Part shown: piece after piece, positions 1-7,699 of the stretch
Position numbering within the stretch: the stretch's first letter is position 1
How the letters are laid out: the number at the start of each line of letters is the position of its first letter
DNA from: Peterkaempfera sp044755465
GTDB lineage: Bacteria; Actinomycetota; Actinomycetes; Streptomycetales; Streptomycetaceae
NCBI RefSeq assembly: GCF_044755465.1
Contig: NZ_JBIVRB010000001.1
Location: 1,364,001-1,428,000 of the forward strand
Length of the DNA: 64,000 nucleotides
Direction of reading: 5' to 3'
Program-made: the position numbers and the translations under genes
The notes under the pieces: model-generated
The model's input: only the letters and a program-made list of their open reading frames with translations
Databases searched by the model: none
What the model was told of the DNA's origin: nothing

Positions 1-391
1 CAGCAAGGAGGCGGGCAAGCCGGCCGGCGTCTTCCTCGGCGGCTCCAACCTGGCGATCTCGGCCAACAGCAAGAACCCCGAGCTGGCCAAGGGCTTCCTG
101 AAGCTGGCGCTGTCCGACCAGTTCGAGGGCGCCATGGCCAAGGAGGCCGGCATCGTCCCGAACAACCCGCAGCTGAACGACCAGGCCAAGGACAACCCCT
201 TCGCCGTCGCGGCCATCGCTGCCTCCGCTTCCGGCGCCACCACGCCGGGCGTCCCGGAGTGGGCCGCCGTCGAGAACACCCCGAACCCGATCAAGGACTT
301 CCTGACCGCGGCTCTCCAGGGCAAGGACTACGACTCCACGGCCAAGAAGTACGACGACGAGATGAACAAGCGTCTGTCGCAGAAGCAGTAG
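1..391 (+). CDS. dasA: Sugar ABC transporter substrate-binding protein, C-terminal part (DasA-like)
   Basis: The gene enters the window already open; codons read from base 2 and stop at TAG 389-391, giving about 129 C-terminal residues. The sequence (FLGGSNLAISANSKNPELAK..., then VPNNPQL, then a helix-rich tail ending RLSQKQ) is typical of the C-lobe of family 1 extracellular solute-binding lipoproteins for oligosaccharides. It is followed by two sugar permeases, a family 3 glycosidase and a SIS enzyme, the usual setting of DasABC, which imports chitobiose/GlcNAc oligomers. The lipobox and most of the ligand pocket lie outside the window, so substrate is inferred from context and remembered gene order. 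NgcE-type binding proteins are the alternative. Confidence 0.8.
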   Translation, partial: SKEAGKPAGVFLGGSNLAISANSKNPELAKGFLKLALSDQFEGAMAKEAGIVPNNPQLNDQAKDNPFAVAAIAASASGATTPGVPEWAAVENTPNPIKDFLTAALQGKDYDSTAKKYDDEMNKRLSQKQ

Positions 392-399
392 TACCGCGC

Positions 400-449
400 G
401 GCGCCGTCCGCCCGCTCCGCCCCACCCGGCGGGGCGGGCGGACGGCGCC
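400..449 (+). terminator. Strong intra-operon hairpin after the binding-protein gene
   Basis: A 22-bp stem (400-421 pairs with 428-449, one G-U pair) closes a 6-nt loop nine bases after the dasA stop and about 50 nt before dasB. With no U-tract and an operon continuing downstream it is more likely an mRNA 3'-end stabiliser or partial attenuator that keeps the binding protein in excess over the permeases than a complete terminator. Confidence 0.7.
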
Positions 450-497
450 GCCACGCCGGCAGCAGCAGGGCGCAGGGCAGAGAGAAGAGAGAACCAC

Positions 498-1514
498 ATG
501 GCTGTGGATGCGGAGCGGGTGCAGACACGCTCCTCCGGCGGGCAGCAGAGTGCCGCCGTTTCGGCCGACCCGGCCGAGCACCGGAATCGGGGGCGCAGAC
601 GCAGGCGCGCCGACGACGGCCGAGGCGTCCTCGGCAGAAGCACGCCCTACCTGCTGCTGCTGCCGGCCATCGTCGCCACGGTGGGGCTGCTGGGCTACCC
701 GCTGCTGAAGAACCTGCTGCTGTCGTTCCAGAACCTCAACATGCGGCAGCTGATCCAGCACCTCACCGAGTGGAACGGCGTCGACAACTTCCGGGAAGTC
801 CTCTCCAGCCCGGACTTCTGGCACACCACGCTGCGGTCGCTGGTCTTCACGGTCGCCAACGTCGCCCTCATCATGGTCGGCGGCACGCTGGTCGGCCTGC
901 TGCTGAACAAGCTGGGCAAGCGGATGCGGCTGCTGCTGTCGATCGGCCTGATCCTGGCCTGGGCGATGCCGATCGTGGCCTCCACCACCGTCTTCACCTG
1001 GCTGTTCGACTCCCAGTACGGCGTCGTCAACTGGTTCCTGGACAAGCTCGGCTGGCACAGCATGGCCGAGTACAACTGGATGAGCACCCAGTTCACCACC
1101 TTCACGGTGATCACCCTGCTGATCGTCTGGGGCTCGATCCCGTTTGTGGCGTTCAACATGTACGCCGGTCTGACGACCATCCCCAAGGAGCTCTACGAGG
1201 CGGCCGCGATGGACGGCGCCACCGCGCGGCGGACCTTCAGCCAGGTGACGTTCCCGGTGCTGAAGCCGTTCTTCCTGAGCACCACGTTCCTTGAGGTCAT
1301 CTGGGTCTTCAAGTGCTTCACCCAGGTGTTCGCGATCAACGGCGGCGGACCCGAGGGGACCACCCAGACCCTCCCCGTCTACGCCTATGTCGTGGGCATC
1401 AGCAACCAGCACTACGGGATGGGCGCCGCCATCTCGGTGCTCACCATCCTGATGCTGGTGGCCCTGATGGCCTACTACTTCCGGATCATCGTCAAGCAGG
1501 AGGACGAGCTGTGA
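498..1514 (+). CDS. dasB: Sugar ABC transporter permease, MalF type (DasB-like)
   Basis: A 338-residue inner-membrane protein with a basic, Arg-rich N-terminal tail and six or so membrane segments starting near residue 51 (STPYLLLLPAIVATVGLLGY). The binding-protein-dependent permease EAA loop is visible near residue 234 (EAAAMDG...TFPVLKP), the contact site for the ATPase. No ATPase gene is in the operon; in Streptomyces the shared ATPase MsiK serves DasABC. The stop overlaps the start of dasC (GTGA), so the two permeases are translationally coupled. Start chosen at ATG 498, preceded by a purine-rich AGAGAAGAG. Confidence 0.88.
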   Translation: MAVDAERVQTRSSGGQQSAAVSADPAEHRNRGRRRRRADDGRGVLGRSTPYLLLLPAIVATVGLLGYPLLKNLLLSFQNLNMRQLIQHLTEWNGVDNFREVLSSPDFWHTTLRSLVFTVANVALIMVGGTLVGLLLNKLGKRMRLLLSIGLILAWAMPIVASTTVFTWLFDSQYGVVNWFLDKLGWHSMAEYNWMSTQFTTFTVITLLIVWGSIPFVAFNMYAGLTTIPKELYEAAAMDGATARRTFSQVTFPVLKPFFLSTTFLEVIWVFKCFTQVFAINGGGPEGTTQTLPVYAYVVGISNQHYGMGAAISVLTILMLVALMAYYFRIIVKQEDEL

Positions 1515-2341
1515 GGCGCTCCCTCGCCGGACGCATCTGGCCCAACGCGGTCGCCGTCGTCCTCTTCGCCGTCTTCGCCTTCCCGGTGTACTGGATGGTG
1601 TCGACCGCCTTCAAGCAGAACAACGACATCATCAGCAAGACGCCGGTCTTCCTGCCGCTGCACGGCACCTTCTCGCACTTCTCCACCGCGTTCCACGCCG
1701 CCGGCTTCTGGACCCTGGTGCGCAACAGCTTCACCGTCACCGTCATCGCGGTGCTGGGCTCGCTGGTGATCGCGCTGCTGGCGTCCTTCGCCATCGCGCG
1801 GATGCGGTTCAAGGGGCGCAAGGCGTTCATCGTGGTGATCATGCTGGCCCAGATGGCGCCCTGGGAGGTCATGACGATCTGCATCTACATGATCGTCCGG
1901 GATGCCGACTACCTCAACAGCCTGGTGCCGCTGACCCTCTTCTACATGATGATGGTGCTGCCGTTCACCATCTGGACGCTGCGCGGCTTCATCGCGGCGG
2001 TGCCCCGGGAGCTGGAGGAGTCCGCGATGGTCGACGGGTGCACCCGCACCCAGGCGTTCATCAAGGTGATCTTCCCGCTGCTGGCCCCGGGCCTGATGTC
2101 CACCTCGCTGTTCGGCTTCATCACCGCCTGGAACGAGTTCCCACTGGTGCTCATCCTCAACAAGCAGGCCGAGGCGCAGACCCTGCCGGTGTGGCTGACC
2201 CAGTTCCAGACCAACTTCGGCAGCGACTGGGGCGCCACCATGGCCGCCTCCAGCCTCTTCGCCATTCCGGTCCTCGTCGTCTTCCTCTTCCTCCAGCGCA
2301 AGGCCGTCGGCGGCCTCACCTCCGGCGCCGTGAAGGGCTGA
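1511..2341 (+). CDS. dasC: Sugar ABC transporter permease, MalG type (DasC-like)
   Basis: A 276-residue permease starting at GTG 1511, which overlaps the dasB stop by three bases. Longer in-frame starts would run back inside dasB and are not used. Six membrane segments are predicted, and the EAA loop is near residue 169 (EESAMVDGCTRTQ...IFPLLAPG). MalG-type partners pair with a MalF-type subunit to form the channel for an imported oligosaccharide. The gene ends eight bases before the glycosidase, so import and cleavage are in one transcript. Confidence 0.88.
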   Translation: MRRSLAGRIWPNAVAVVLFAVFAFPVYWMVSTAFKQNNDIISKTPVFLPLHGTFSHFSTAFHAAGFWTLVRNSFTVTVIAVLGSLVIALLASFAIARMRFKGRKAFIVVIMLAQMAPWEVMTICIYMIVRDADYLNSLVPLTLFYMMMVLPFTIWTLRGFIAAVPRELEESAMVDGCTRTQAFIKVIFPLLAPGLMSTSLFGFITAWNEFPLVLILNKQAEAQTLPVWLTQFQTNFGSDWGATMAASSLFAIPVLVVFLFLQRKAVGGLTSGAVKG

Positions 2342-2349
2342 CACCTGCC

Positions 2350-3906
2350 GTGAGCATCCTCATTCCGGCCTCCCCGGACGCAGGCTCGCTGCACCGGGAC
2401 GCCCTCACCGTCCTCCAGCCCGGCTTCGTCGGCACCACCCCGCCCGACTGGCTCCGCCGCCACCTGGCGGCCGGCCTCGGCTCGGTGGCCCTCTTCGCCC
2501 GCAATGTCACCGACCCCGTACAGCTCGCGGCCCTCACCGCCGCGCTGCGCGAGGACAACCCGGACATCCTGGTCGCCATCGACGAGGAGGGCGGCGACGT
2601 CACCCGGCTGGAGGCCGGCTCCGGCTCCTCCTGGCCCGGCAACCTCGCCCTCGGCGCCATCGACGACCCGGCCCTCACCCGCGACGTCGCCCGCGAACTC
2701 GGCCGCGCGCTGGCCGCCTGCGGCGTCAACTACAACTGGGCGCCGTCCGCCGACGTCAACTCCAACCCGGGCAACCCGGTCATCGGCGTGCGCTCCTTCG
2801 GCGCCGACCCCGAGCTGTGCGCCCGGCACACCGCCGCCTGGGTGGAGGGCCTCCAGTCGGCCGCCGTCGCCGCCTGCGCCAAGCACTTCCCCGGCCACGG
2901 CGACACCGCCGTCGACTCCCACCTCGGCCTGCCGGTGGTGGACGCCGACGTCGACCTGCTGCACTCCCGGGACCTGGTCCCGTTCAAGGCCGCCATCCAG
3001 GCCGGTGCCAAGGCCGTGATGACCGCCCACATCGTGGTCCCCGCGCTGGACACCGACCACCCGGCCACCCTCAGCCGCGCCGTGCTGCACGACCTGCTGC
3101 GGGCCCGCCCCGAGGACGGCGGCCTCGGCTACGACGGCCTGATCGTCACCGACGGCATCGAGATGGGCGCCATCGCCGACACCTACGGCACCGCCGAGGG
3201 CACCGTCCTGGCCCTGGCCGCCGGGGCCGACGCCATCTGCGTCGGCGGCGGGCTGGCCGACGAGGAGACGGTGCTGCTGCTGCGCGACGCCATCGTGGCG
3301 GCCGTGCGCTCCGGGCGGATTCCCGAGCAGCGCCTCGCGGAGGCCGCCGAGCGGGTCCGCACCCTCGGCGCCTGGGCCAGGGCCGCCGCCACCGACTCCG
3401 ACGGCACCGAGCCCGACCTCGCCATCGGGCTGCGCGCCGCCCGCCGCGCCCTGCGGGTGGTGCGCGCCCCCGGGCGGCTCTACACCCCGGTGCTGGAGCG
3501 CCCGTACGTCGCCTCGTTCTCGCCGGTCGCCAACATCGCGGTCGGCGCGGAGACCCCCTGGGGCGTGGCCGGCATGCTCGCCGCCCGCTTCCCCGGCACC
3601 CGCGCGGAGAGCTTCGGACCGGACGACGCCACCCCGGAGCGGATTCCCGCGCTGGTGGGCGCTGTCCTCGCCGCCGCGGCGGACCGTAGGATCGTGCTCG
3701 TAGTACGCGATGTGCACCGGCACGCCTGGATGGCTGCCGCGGTGGACGCCCTGCTGTCCGCCCGTCCCGACGCGATCGTCGTCGAGATGGGCGTCCCGCA
3801 GGCGCCGCCGGTCGGGGCATTGCACATCGCCACCCATGGCGCGGCCCGTGTGTGCGGACTGGCCGCCGTCGAGGTCCTCACCGGGCAGCCGCCCGCGCTG
3901 GGGTAG
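2350..3906 (+). CDS. dasD: Glycoside hydrolase family 3, N-acetylhexosaminidase (NagZ/DasD-like)
   Basis: A 518-residue protein without signal peptide, starting at GTG 2350 (VSILIPASPDAG). It carries the NagZ-class signature KHFPGHGD at residue 178 with the DSH motif ending at His191, the Asp-His general acid/base element peculiar to family 3 N-acetylglucosaminidases. The nucleophile Asp is in VTDGIEMG (Asp268). The C-terminal 150 residues resemble the smaller second domain of longer family members. It most likely cleaves imported chitobiose to GlcNAc in the cytoplasm. Cytoplasmic location and operon position after dasABC support this over a role in peptidoglycan recycling. Confidence 0.85.
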   Translation: MSILIPASPDAGSLHRDALTVLQPGFVGTTPPDWLRRHLAAGLGSVALFARNVTDPVQLAALTAALREDNPDILVAIDEEGGDVTRLEAGSGSSWPGNLALGAIDDPALTRDVARELGRALAACGVNYNWAPSADVNSNPGNPVIGVRSFGADPELCARHTAAWVEGLQSAAVAACAKHFPGHGDTAVDSHLGLPVVDADVDLLHSRDLVPFKAAIQAGAKAVMTAHIVVPALDTDHPATLSRAVLHDLLRARPEDGGLGYDGLIVTDGIEMGAIADTYGTAEGTVLALAAGADAICVGGGLADEETVLLLRDAIVAAVRSGRIPEQRLAEAAERVRTLGAWARAAATDSDGTEPDLAIGLRAARRALRVVRAPGRLYTPVLERPYVASFSPVANIAVGAETPWGVAGMLAARFPGTRAESFGPDDATPERIPALVGAVLAAAADRRIVLVVRDVHRHAWMAAAVDALLSARPDAIVVEMGVPQAPPVGALHIATHGAARVCGLAAVEVLTGQPPALG

Positions 3907-3931
3907 AACCATCTCTCTGGAGGCCCACCAG

Positions 3932-4993
3932 ATGCCCGACACTCTCGCCGTCCCTCCCGCCCCCGGCCGCATCATGGCGGGGGAGATGGCCGAGCAGCCG
4001 GCCGTCCTGCGGCGCATCCTCGACGAGGGCGCCCCGCGGATTCGCGAGATCGCCGCCGAGATCGCGGCCCGCAACCCGCGCTTCGTGCTGCTCACCGCAC
4101 GCGGCACGTCCGACAACGCGGCGCTGTACGCCAAGTACCTGATCGAGGTCCTGCTCGGCAAGCCGGCCGGTCTGACCTCGATGTCCACCACCACCGCGTA
4201 CGGCGCCAAGCCGGACCTCACCGACTGCCTGGTGATCACGGTCAGCCAGTCCGGCGGCTCGCCGGACCTGGTGGCCTCCACCCGGGCCGCCCGGGAGGCC
4301 GGGGCCATCACGCTGGCCGTCACCAACAACGCCGCCTCCCCGCTGGCCGAGGTCTCCGAGTACCACATCGACGTTCTCGCGGGCCCGGAGAAGGCCCTCC
4401 CGGCGACCAAGACATACACCGCCGAGCTGCTCGCCCTCTACCTCTTCGTGGAGGGGCTGCGCGGCGGCGACGGGGCGGCCGCCAAGGACCTGCCGGAGCT
4501 GGCGGCGGCGGTGCTGGCCCGGCAGGGCGAGGTGCGCACGCTGGCGGAGCGGTACCGCTTCGCGCAGCGGCTGGTGCTCACCTCGCGCGGCTACGGCTAC
4601 CCGACCGCCCGTGAGGCGGCGCTGAAGCTCATGGAGACCACGTACATCCCGGCCTCCCCGTTCTCCGGCGCCGACCTGCTGCACGGCCCGCTCGCCATGG
4701 TGGACAACGTCTCGCCGGTGATCGCGATCGTGCCGGACGGCAAGGGCGGCGCGGCCCTCCAGCCGGTGCTGGACCGGCTGCGCGGCCGGGGCGCCGACCT
4801 GGTCGTCGTCGGCCCGCAGGACCAGGTGGACGCGGCCTCGGCCGGGTTCGTCCTCCCGGCGGGCGTGCCCGAGGAGGTGCAGCCGATCCTGGAGATCCTG
4901 CCGCTCCAGCTGCTGGCCTACGAGGTCACCATCGCCCGTGGCCAGGACCCGGACGCGCCGCGTGCACTGGCCAAGGTCACCGAGACGCGCTGA
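3932..4993 (+). CDS. SIS-domain sugar-phosphate enzyme, probable NagB-II type glucosamine-6-phosphate deaminase
   Basis: A 353-residue protein starting at ATG 3932 behind a good ribosome site (CTGGAGG). It has two SIS domains like the isomerase half of GlmS: TARGTSDNAA near residue 50, SQSGGSPD at residue 105, and the ATKTYT segment, but lacks the glutamine amidotransferase half. Stand-alone SIS proteins of this size include NagB-II deaminases, which convert glucosamine-6-phosphate to fructose-6-phosphate and ammonia. That reaction would finish the das pathway. Other SIS isomerases (AgaS-like) are possible. The operon ends here at the hairpin 5040-5079. Confidence 0.8.
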   Translation: MPDTLAVPPAPGRIMAGEMAEQPAVLRRILDEGAPRIREIAAEIAARNPRFVLLTARGTSDNAALYAKYLIEVLLGKPAGLTSMSTTTAYGAKPDLTDCLVITVSQSGGSPDLVASTRAAREAGAITLAVTNNAASPLAEVSEYHIDVLAGPEKALPATKTYTAELLALYLFVEGLRGGDGAAAKDLPELAAAVLARQGEVRTLAERYRFAQRLVLTSRGYGYPTAREAALKLMETTYIPASPFSGADLLHGPLAMVDNVSPVIAIVPDGKGGAALQPVLDRLRGRGADLVVVGPQDQVDAASAGFVLPAGVPEEVQPILEILPLQLLAYEVTIARGQDPDAPRALAKVTETR

Positions 4994-5039
4994 CGGCTGC
5001 CCGTACGACCCGTACGACCCCGCATGACCCGTACGACCC

Positions 5040-5079
5040 GGAGGGCCCCGGTGGATCACCCGATCCGCCGGGGCCCTCC
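5040..5079. terminator. Bidirectional terminator between SIS gene and TetR gene
   Basis: GGAGGGCCCCGG (5040-5051) pairs perfectly with 5068-5079, and an inner GGATC/GATCC stem (5053-5057 with 5062-5066) extends the hairpin to about 18 bp. It lies between two convergent genes and can serve both. Just upstream (5001-5038) is a small run of repeated CGTACGACC units of no evident function. Confidence 0.8.
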
Positions 5080-5083
5080 CGCC

Positions 5084-5737
5084 TTACCCGCGCCCGTGCA
5101 GGGTGGCCTCGATCCCGGCCACGATGATCGCCAGGCCCGCCTCGAAGCCCTCGTCGTGCCCGGTGAAGAAGGTCGGCCCGACCGCGCCGGCCAGCGGGTA
5201 CTCCGGGCCGAGCTGCCCGGCCCGCCGCTCGGACTCATAGCGCGGGTCACGCTCGCCGGGCGCCGGGTACACCGCCTGCTCCTCGATCACGAAGCCGATG
5301 GTGTACGTGTACCCGGTGAACCAGGCCCGTCCGGCCGCCTCGACGCTGAACCCCTGGTCCACCAGTGTGCGCAGCGTCCGCTCCATCGGCGGGGCGTGGC
5401 TGCTGTCGGTGAGCCGGGTGCCGCTGAACACCTTGGCGCCGTCGCGGTAGGAGAGCAGGGTGGCGCGCAGCTGCCGCATCCCGTCGGCCAGCCACTGCTG
5501 CCAGCAGGGCGGCTCCGCCTGCTGGGCCGCCTCCCCGGCGCGCACCATCCGGCGGAGCATCTCGGTGGCCATCTCGTCCAGCAGTGCCTGCTTGCCGGCG
5601 AAGTGCCAGTAGAGCGCGGGCGCCTTGACGTCCAGCTCGGTGGCGATCCGGCGCAGGGTCAGCCCGTCGAGACCGGTCTCGTTCAGCAGCCGCAGGGCGG
5701 TCTCCACCACCGTCAGCCGGTCAAGTCGCGTTGCCAC
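5084..5737 (-). CDS. TetR-family transcriptional regulator
   Basis: A 217-residue repressor starting at GTG 5737. The N-terminal helix-turn-helix is clear (VVETALRLLNETGLDGLTLRRIATELDVKAPALYWHF is the region, residues about 9-45), and the C-terminal part matches the TetR_C ligand domain (FVIEEQAVYPAPGERD). It is divergent from the flavin monooxygenase, with two palindromic operators between the starts, so it probably represses both genes and responds to the monooxygenase substrate, as TetR(B)-type regulators do. The ligand cannot be deduced. Confidence 0.9.
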   Translation of the reverse strand: MATRLDRLTVVETALRLLNETGLDGLTLRRIATELDVKAPALYWHFAGKQALLDEMATEMLRRMVRAGEAAQQAEPPCWQQWLADGMRQLRATLLSYRDGAKVFSGTRLTDSSHAPPMERTLRTLVDQGFSVEAAGRAWFTGYTYTIGFVIEEQAVYPAPGERDPRYESERRAGQLGPEYPLAGAVGPTFFTGHDEGFEAGLAIIVAGIEATLHGRG

Positions 5738-5797
5738 CCCCTCATCCTCGCAGGCCCGCCCCGACCGCCGCCGTGCCCGGGGGTGCCGATCGGCGGG

Positions 5798-5803
5798 TTG
5801 ACA
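5798..5803 (+). promoter_or_regulatory. Candidate -35 element of the monooxygenase promoter
   Basis: TTGACA immediately precedes the first operator palindrome. No convincing -10 hexamer lies 17-18 nt downstream, so the assignment is tentative. Confidence 0.4.
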
Positions 5804-5805
5804 AT

Positions 5806-5853
5806 TTAACGGCGTTAAGGAGACGCTGGGGGCATCGGATTTAACGCTGTTAA
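5806..5853. promoter_or_regulatory. Two TetR-type operators
   Basis: Two near-identical palindromes, TTAAC-GGC-GTTAA at 5806-5818 and TTAAC-GCT-GTTAA at 5841-5853, sit 35 bp centre to centre between the divergent TetR and monooxygenase genes. They are strikingly AT-rich in a GC-rich background. The second overlaps the AAGGAG ribosome site of the monooxygenase. Symmetry, duplication and position indicate binding of the neighbouring TetR dimer. Confidence 0.8.
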
Positions 5854-5864
5854 GGAGATCGCCG

Positions 5865-7334
5865 ATGACCACCCACCCGGACGTCCTCATCGTGGGCGCG
5901 GGCCCGACCGGCCTCGTCCTGGGCTGCGACCTGGCCAGGCGCGGGGTGCGCGCCCGCATCGTGGAGGCCGCCCCCGGCCTCTTCCCCGGCTCCCGGGGCA
6001 AGGGGCTCCAGCCCCGCACCCAGGAGGTCTTCGACGACCTCGGGGTGATCGACGCCGTGCTCGCGGACGGCGGACCGTACCCGCTGCTGGTCCACTGGCA
6101 GGACGGCGAGCGGGGCCATGAGTGGGCGCTGGAGGAGAGCTTCCCCGCCGACCCCCGGGTGCCGTACGGCGACGCCTGCATGCTGCCGCAGTGGCGCACC
6201 CAGGAGATCCTGTACGACCGGCTGCGGGAGCTGGGCGGCAGCGTCGAGTTCGGCACCCGGCTGACCGGGCTGGACCAGGACGCGGACGCCGTGCACGCCC
6301 GGCTGTCGACCGGCGGCGGCCCGGCGGTGACCGTACGCGCCGACTACCTGGTCGGCGGGGACGGCGGCCGCAGCACCGTCCGCCGGGCGCTGGGCATCGG
6401 CATGGCGGGGGAGACCGTCGACCCGGCGCCGATGCTGGTCGCGGACGTCCGCGTCGACGGCCTGGACCGGCGCAACTGGCACGTCTGGCACGTCCCCGAG
6501 GTCGGTCAGCTGCTGCTCTGCCCGCTGGCCGGCACCGACCAGTTCCAGCTGGTCGCCCGGTACGTCGACCCGCAGGCCGTCCCCGACACCACCCCCGACG
6601 GCGTCCGGGCGGTGCTCGCCGCCCGCAGCCACCTCACCGCTGAGCAGGTCACCGAGGTGCGCTGGGCCTCCGACTTCCGCCCGCGTGCCGCACTGGCCGA
6701 CCGCTTCCGGGTCGGCCGCGCCTTCCTGGCGGGCGACGCCGCGCACATCCACTCCCCGGCGGGCGGCCAGGGGCTGAACACCAGCGTCCAGGACGCGTAC
6801 AACCTCGGCTGGAAGCTCGGCCAGGTGCTGCGGCACGGCGCCCACCCGGATCTGCTCGACAGCTACCAGGCCGAACGGCTGCCGGTCGCCGCCGACGTCC
6901 TGGGCATCAGCACCCGCCTGCACTCCGGCATGGAGGGCGGCCAGGCCGCCTGGATGGCGCGGAGCGGGCCGCAGACGCGGCAGCTCGGCGTCGGCTACCG
7001 GGGCGGCCCGCTGGCCGCCGAGCACCGCGCCGACCTGCCCGAGGACGCGCTGCACGCGGGCGACCGGGCCCCCGACGCGCTGGGCACCACCCCGGACGGC
7101 GCCCCGCTGCGGCTCTTCGACGCCTTCCGCGGCCCGCACTTCACCCTGCTGGCGGTGGGCACCGCGCTGCCCGCCGTCGGGCACCCCTTCGTCCGCGCCC
7201 ACCGGGTGGACGGCCCGGCCGTCCGCGCCGCCTACGGAGCGGGGCTCTTCCTGGTACGCCCCGACGGCTACCTCGGGCTGGCCGCCACCGACCCGGCCGA
7301 CCTCTCCGGCTACCTCGCCCGCTTCACGGGCTGA
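5865..7334 (+). CDS. FAD-dependent aromatic monooxygenase (PheA/TfdB, MhpA-like)
   Basis: A 489-residue class A flavin monooxygenase. It has the Rossmann motif GAGPTG (residues 11-16), the internal GGDGGRS motif that contacts both FAD and NAD(P)H, and the FAD ribityl motif GDAAHIHSPAGGQG around Asp291. The C-terminal 90 residues form a thioredoxin-like tail seen in the rifampicin/tetracycline and polyketide-hydroxylase branches. ATG 5865 follows an AAGGAG site. It probably hydroxylates an aromatic compound or drug under control of the divergent TetR regulator. The exact substrate is not visible. Its last 70 bases are repeated after the N gap. Confidence 0.88.
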   Translation: MTTHPDVLIVGAGPTGLVLGCDLARRGVRARIVEAAPGLFPGSRGKGLQPRTQEVFDDLGVIDAVLADGGPYPLLVHWQDGERGHEWALEESFPADPRVPYGDACMLPQWRTQEILYDRLRELGGSVEFGTRLTGLDQDADAVHARLSTGGGPAVTVRADYLVGGDGGRSTVRRALGIGMAGETVDPAPMLVADVRVDGLDRRNWHVWHVPEVGQLLLCPLAGTDQFQLVARYVDPQAVPDTTPDGVRAVLAARSHLTAEQVTEVRWASDFRPRAALADRFRVGRAFLAGDAAHIHSPAGGQGLNTSVQDAYNLGWKLGQVLRHGAHPDLLDSYQAERLPVAADVLGISTRLHSGMEGGQAAWMARSGPQTRQLGVGYRGGPLAAEHRADLPEDALHAGDRAPDALGTTPDGAPLRLFDAFRGPHFTLLAVGTALPAVGHPFVRAHRVDGPAVRAAYGAGLFLVRPDGYLGLAATDPADLSGYLARFTG

Positions 7335-7380
7335 GCCGTCCTGGCGGGCCGGGGCAGGCGGCTCAGGTGGTGAGCCGGAC

Positions 7381-7477
7381 NNNNNNNNNNNNNNNNNNNN
7401 NNNNNNNNNNNNNNNNNNNNNNNNNNNNNNNNNNNNNNNNNNNNNNNNNNNNNNNNNNNNNNNNNNNNNNNNNNNNN
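7381..7477. other. Assembly gap (97 N)
   Basis: Ninety-seven undetermined bases. The flanks are duplicated further right: 7335-7380 matches 7654-7699, and 7478 onward matches 7731 onward. The second copy has only 31 bases where the gap stands, so the gap length is a placeholder. Confidence 0.95.
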
Positions 7478-7699
7478 CAGGAGGCCAGGCCGACCAGCAG
7501 GGCCCGGCCGCCGGTGCGGACCAGGTGGCGGACGTCCACCGCGCTGCCCAGGCCGAACAGCGCCGCCGCCAGCAACGCCCTGACGGCTACCTCGGGCTGG
7601 CCACCACCGACCCGGCCGACCTCTCCGGCTACCTCGCCCGCTTCACGGGCTGAGCCGTCCTGGCGGGCCGGGGCAGGCGGCTCAGGTGGTGAGCCGGAC
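7478..7699. repeat. Duplicated contig ends around the gap (probable misassembly)
   Basis: Bases 7478 to about 7570 repeat the 3' end of the YeiH gene (7731-7823). Bases from about 7583 to 7699 repeat the monooxygenase 3' end with its TGA and the following spacer (7264-7380). The copies differ by only a few bases (for example GCCACC for GCCGCC). The stretch contains no complete gene. Overlapping contig ends joined without merging explains it better than a real tandem duplication. Confidence 0.75.

Noticed and set aside
5001..5038. CGTACGACC repeats as a regulatory array
   Set aside because: They are short, irregular, located between a stop codon and a terminator, and not near any promoter.
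7478..7653. Truncated second copies of the monooxygenase and YeiH genes
   Set aside because: They flank an N gap and match the intact copies almost exactly, so they are probably contig-end artefacts rather than pseudogenes.
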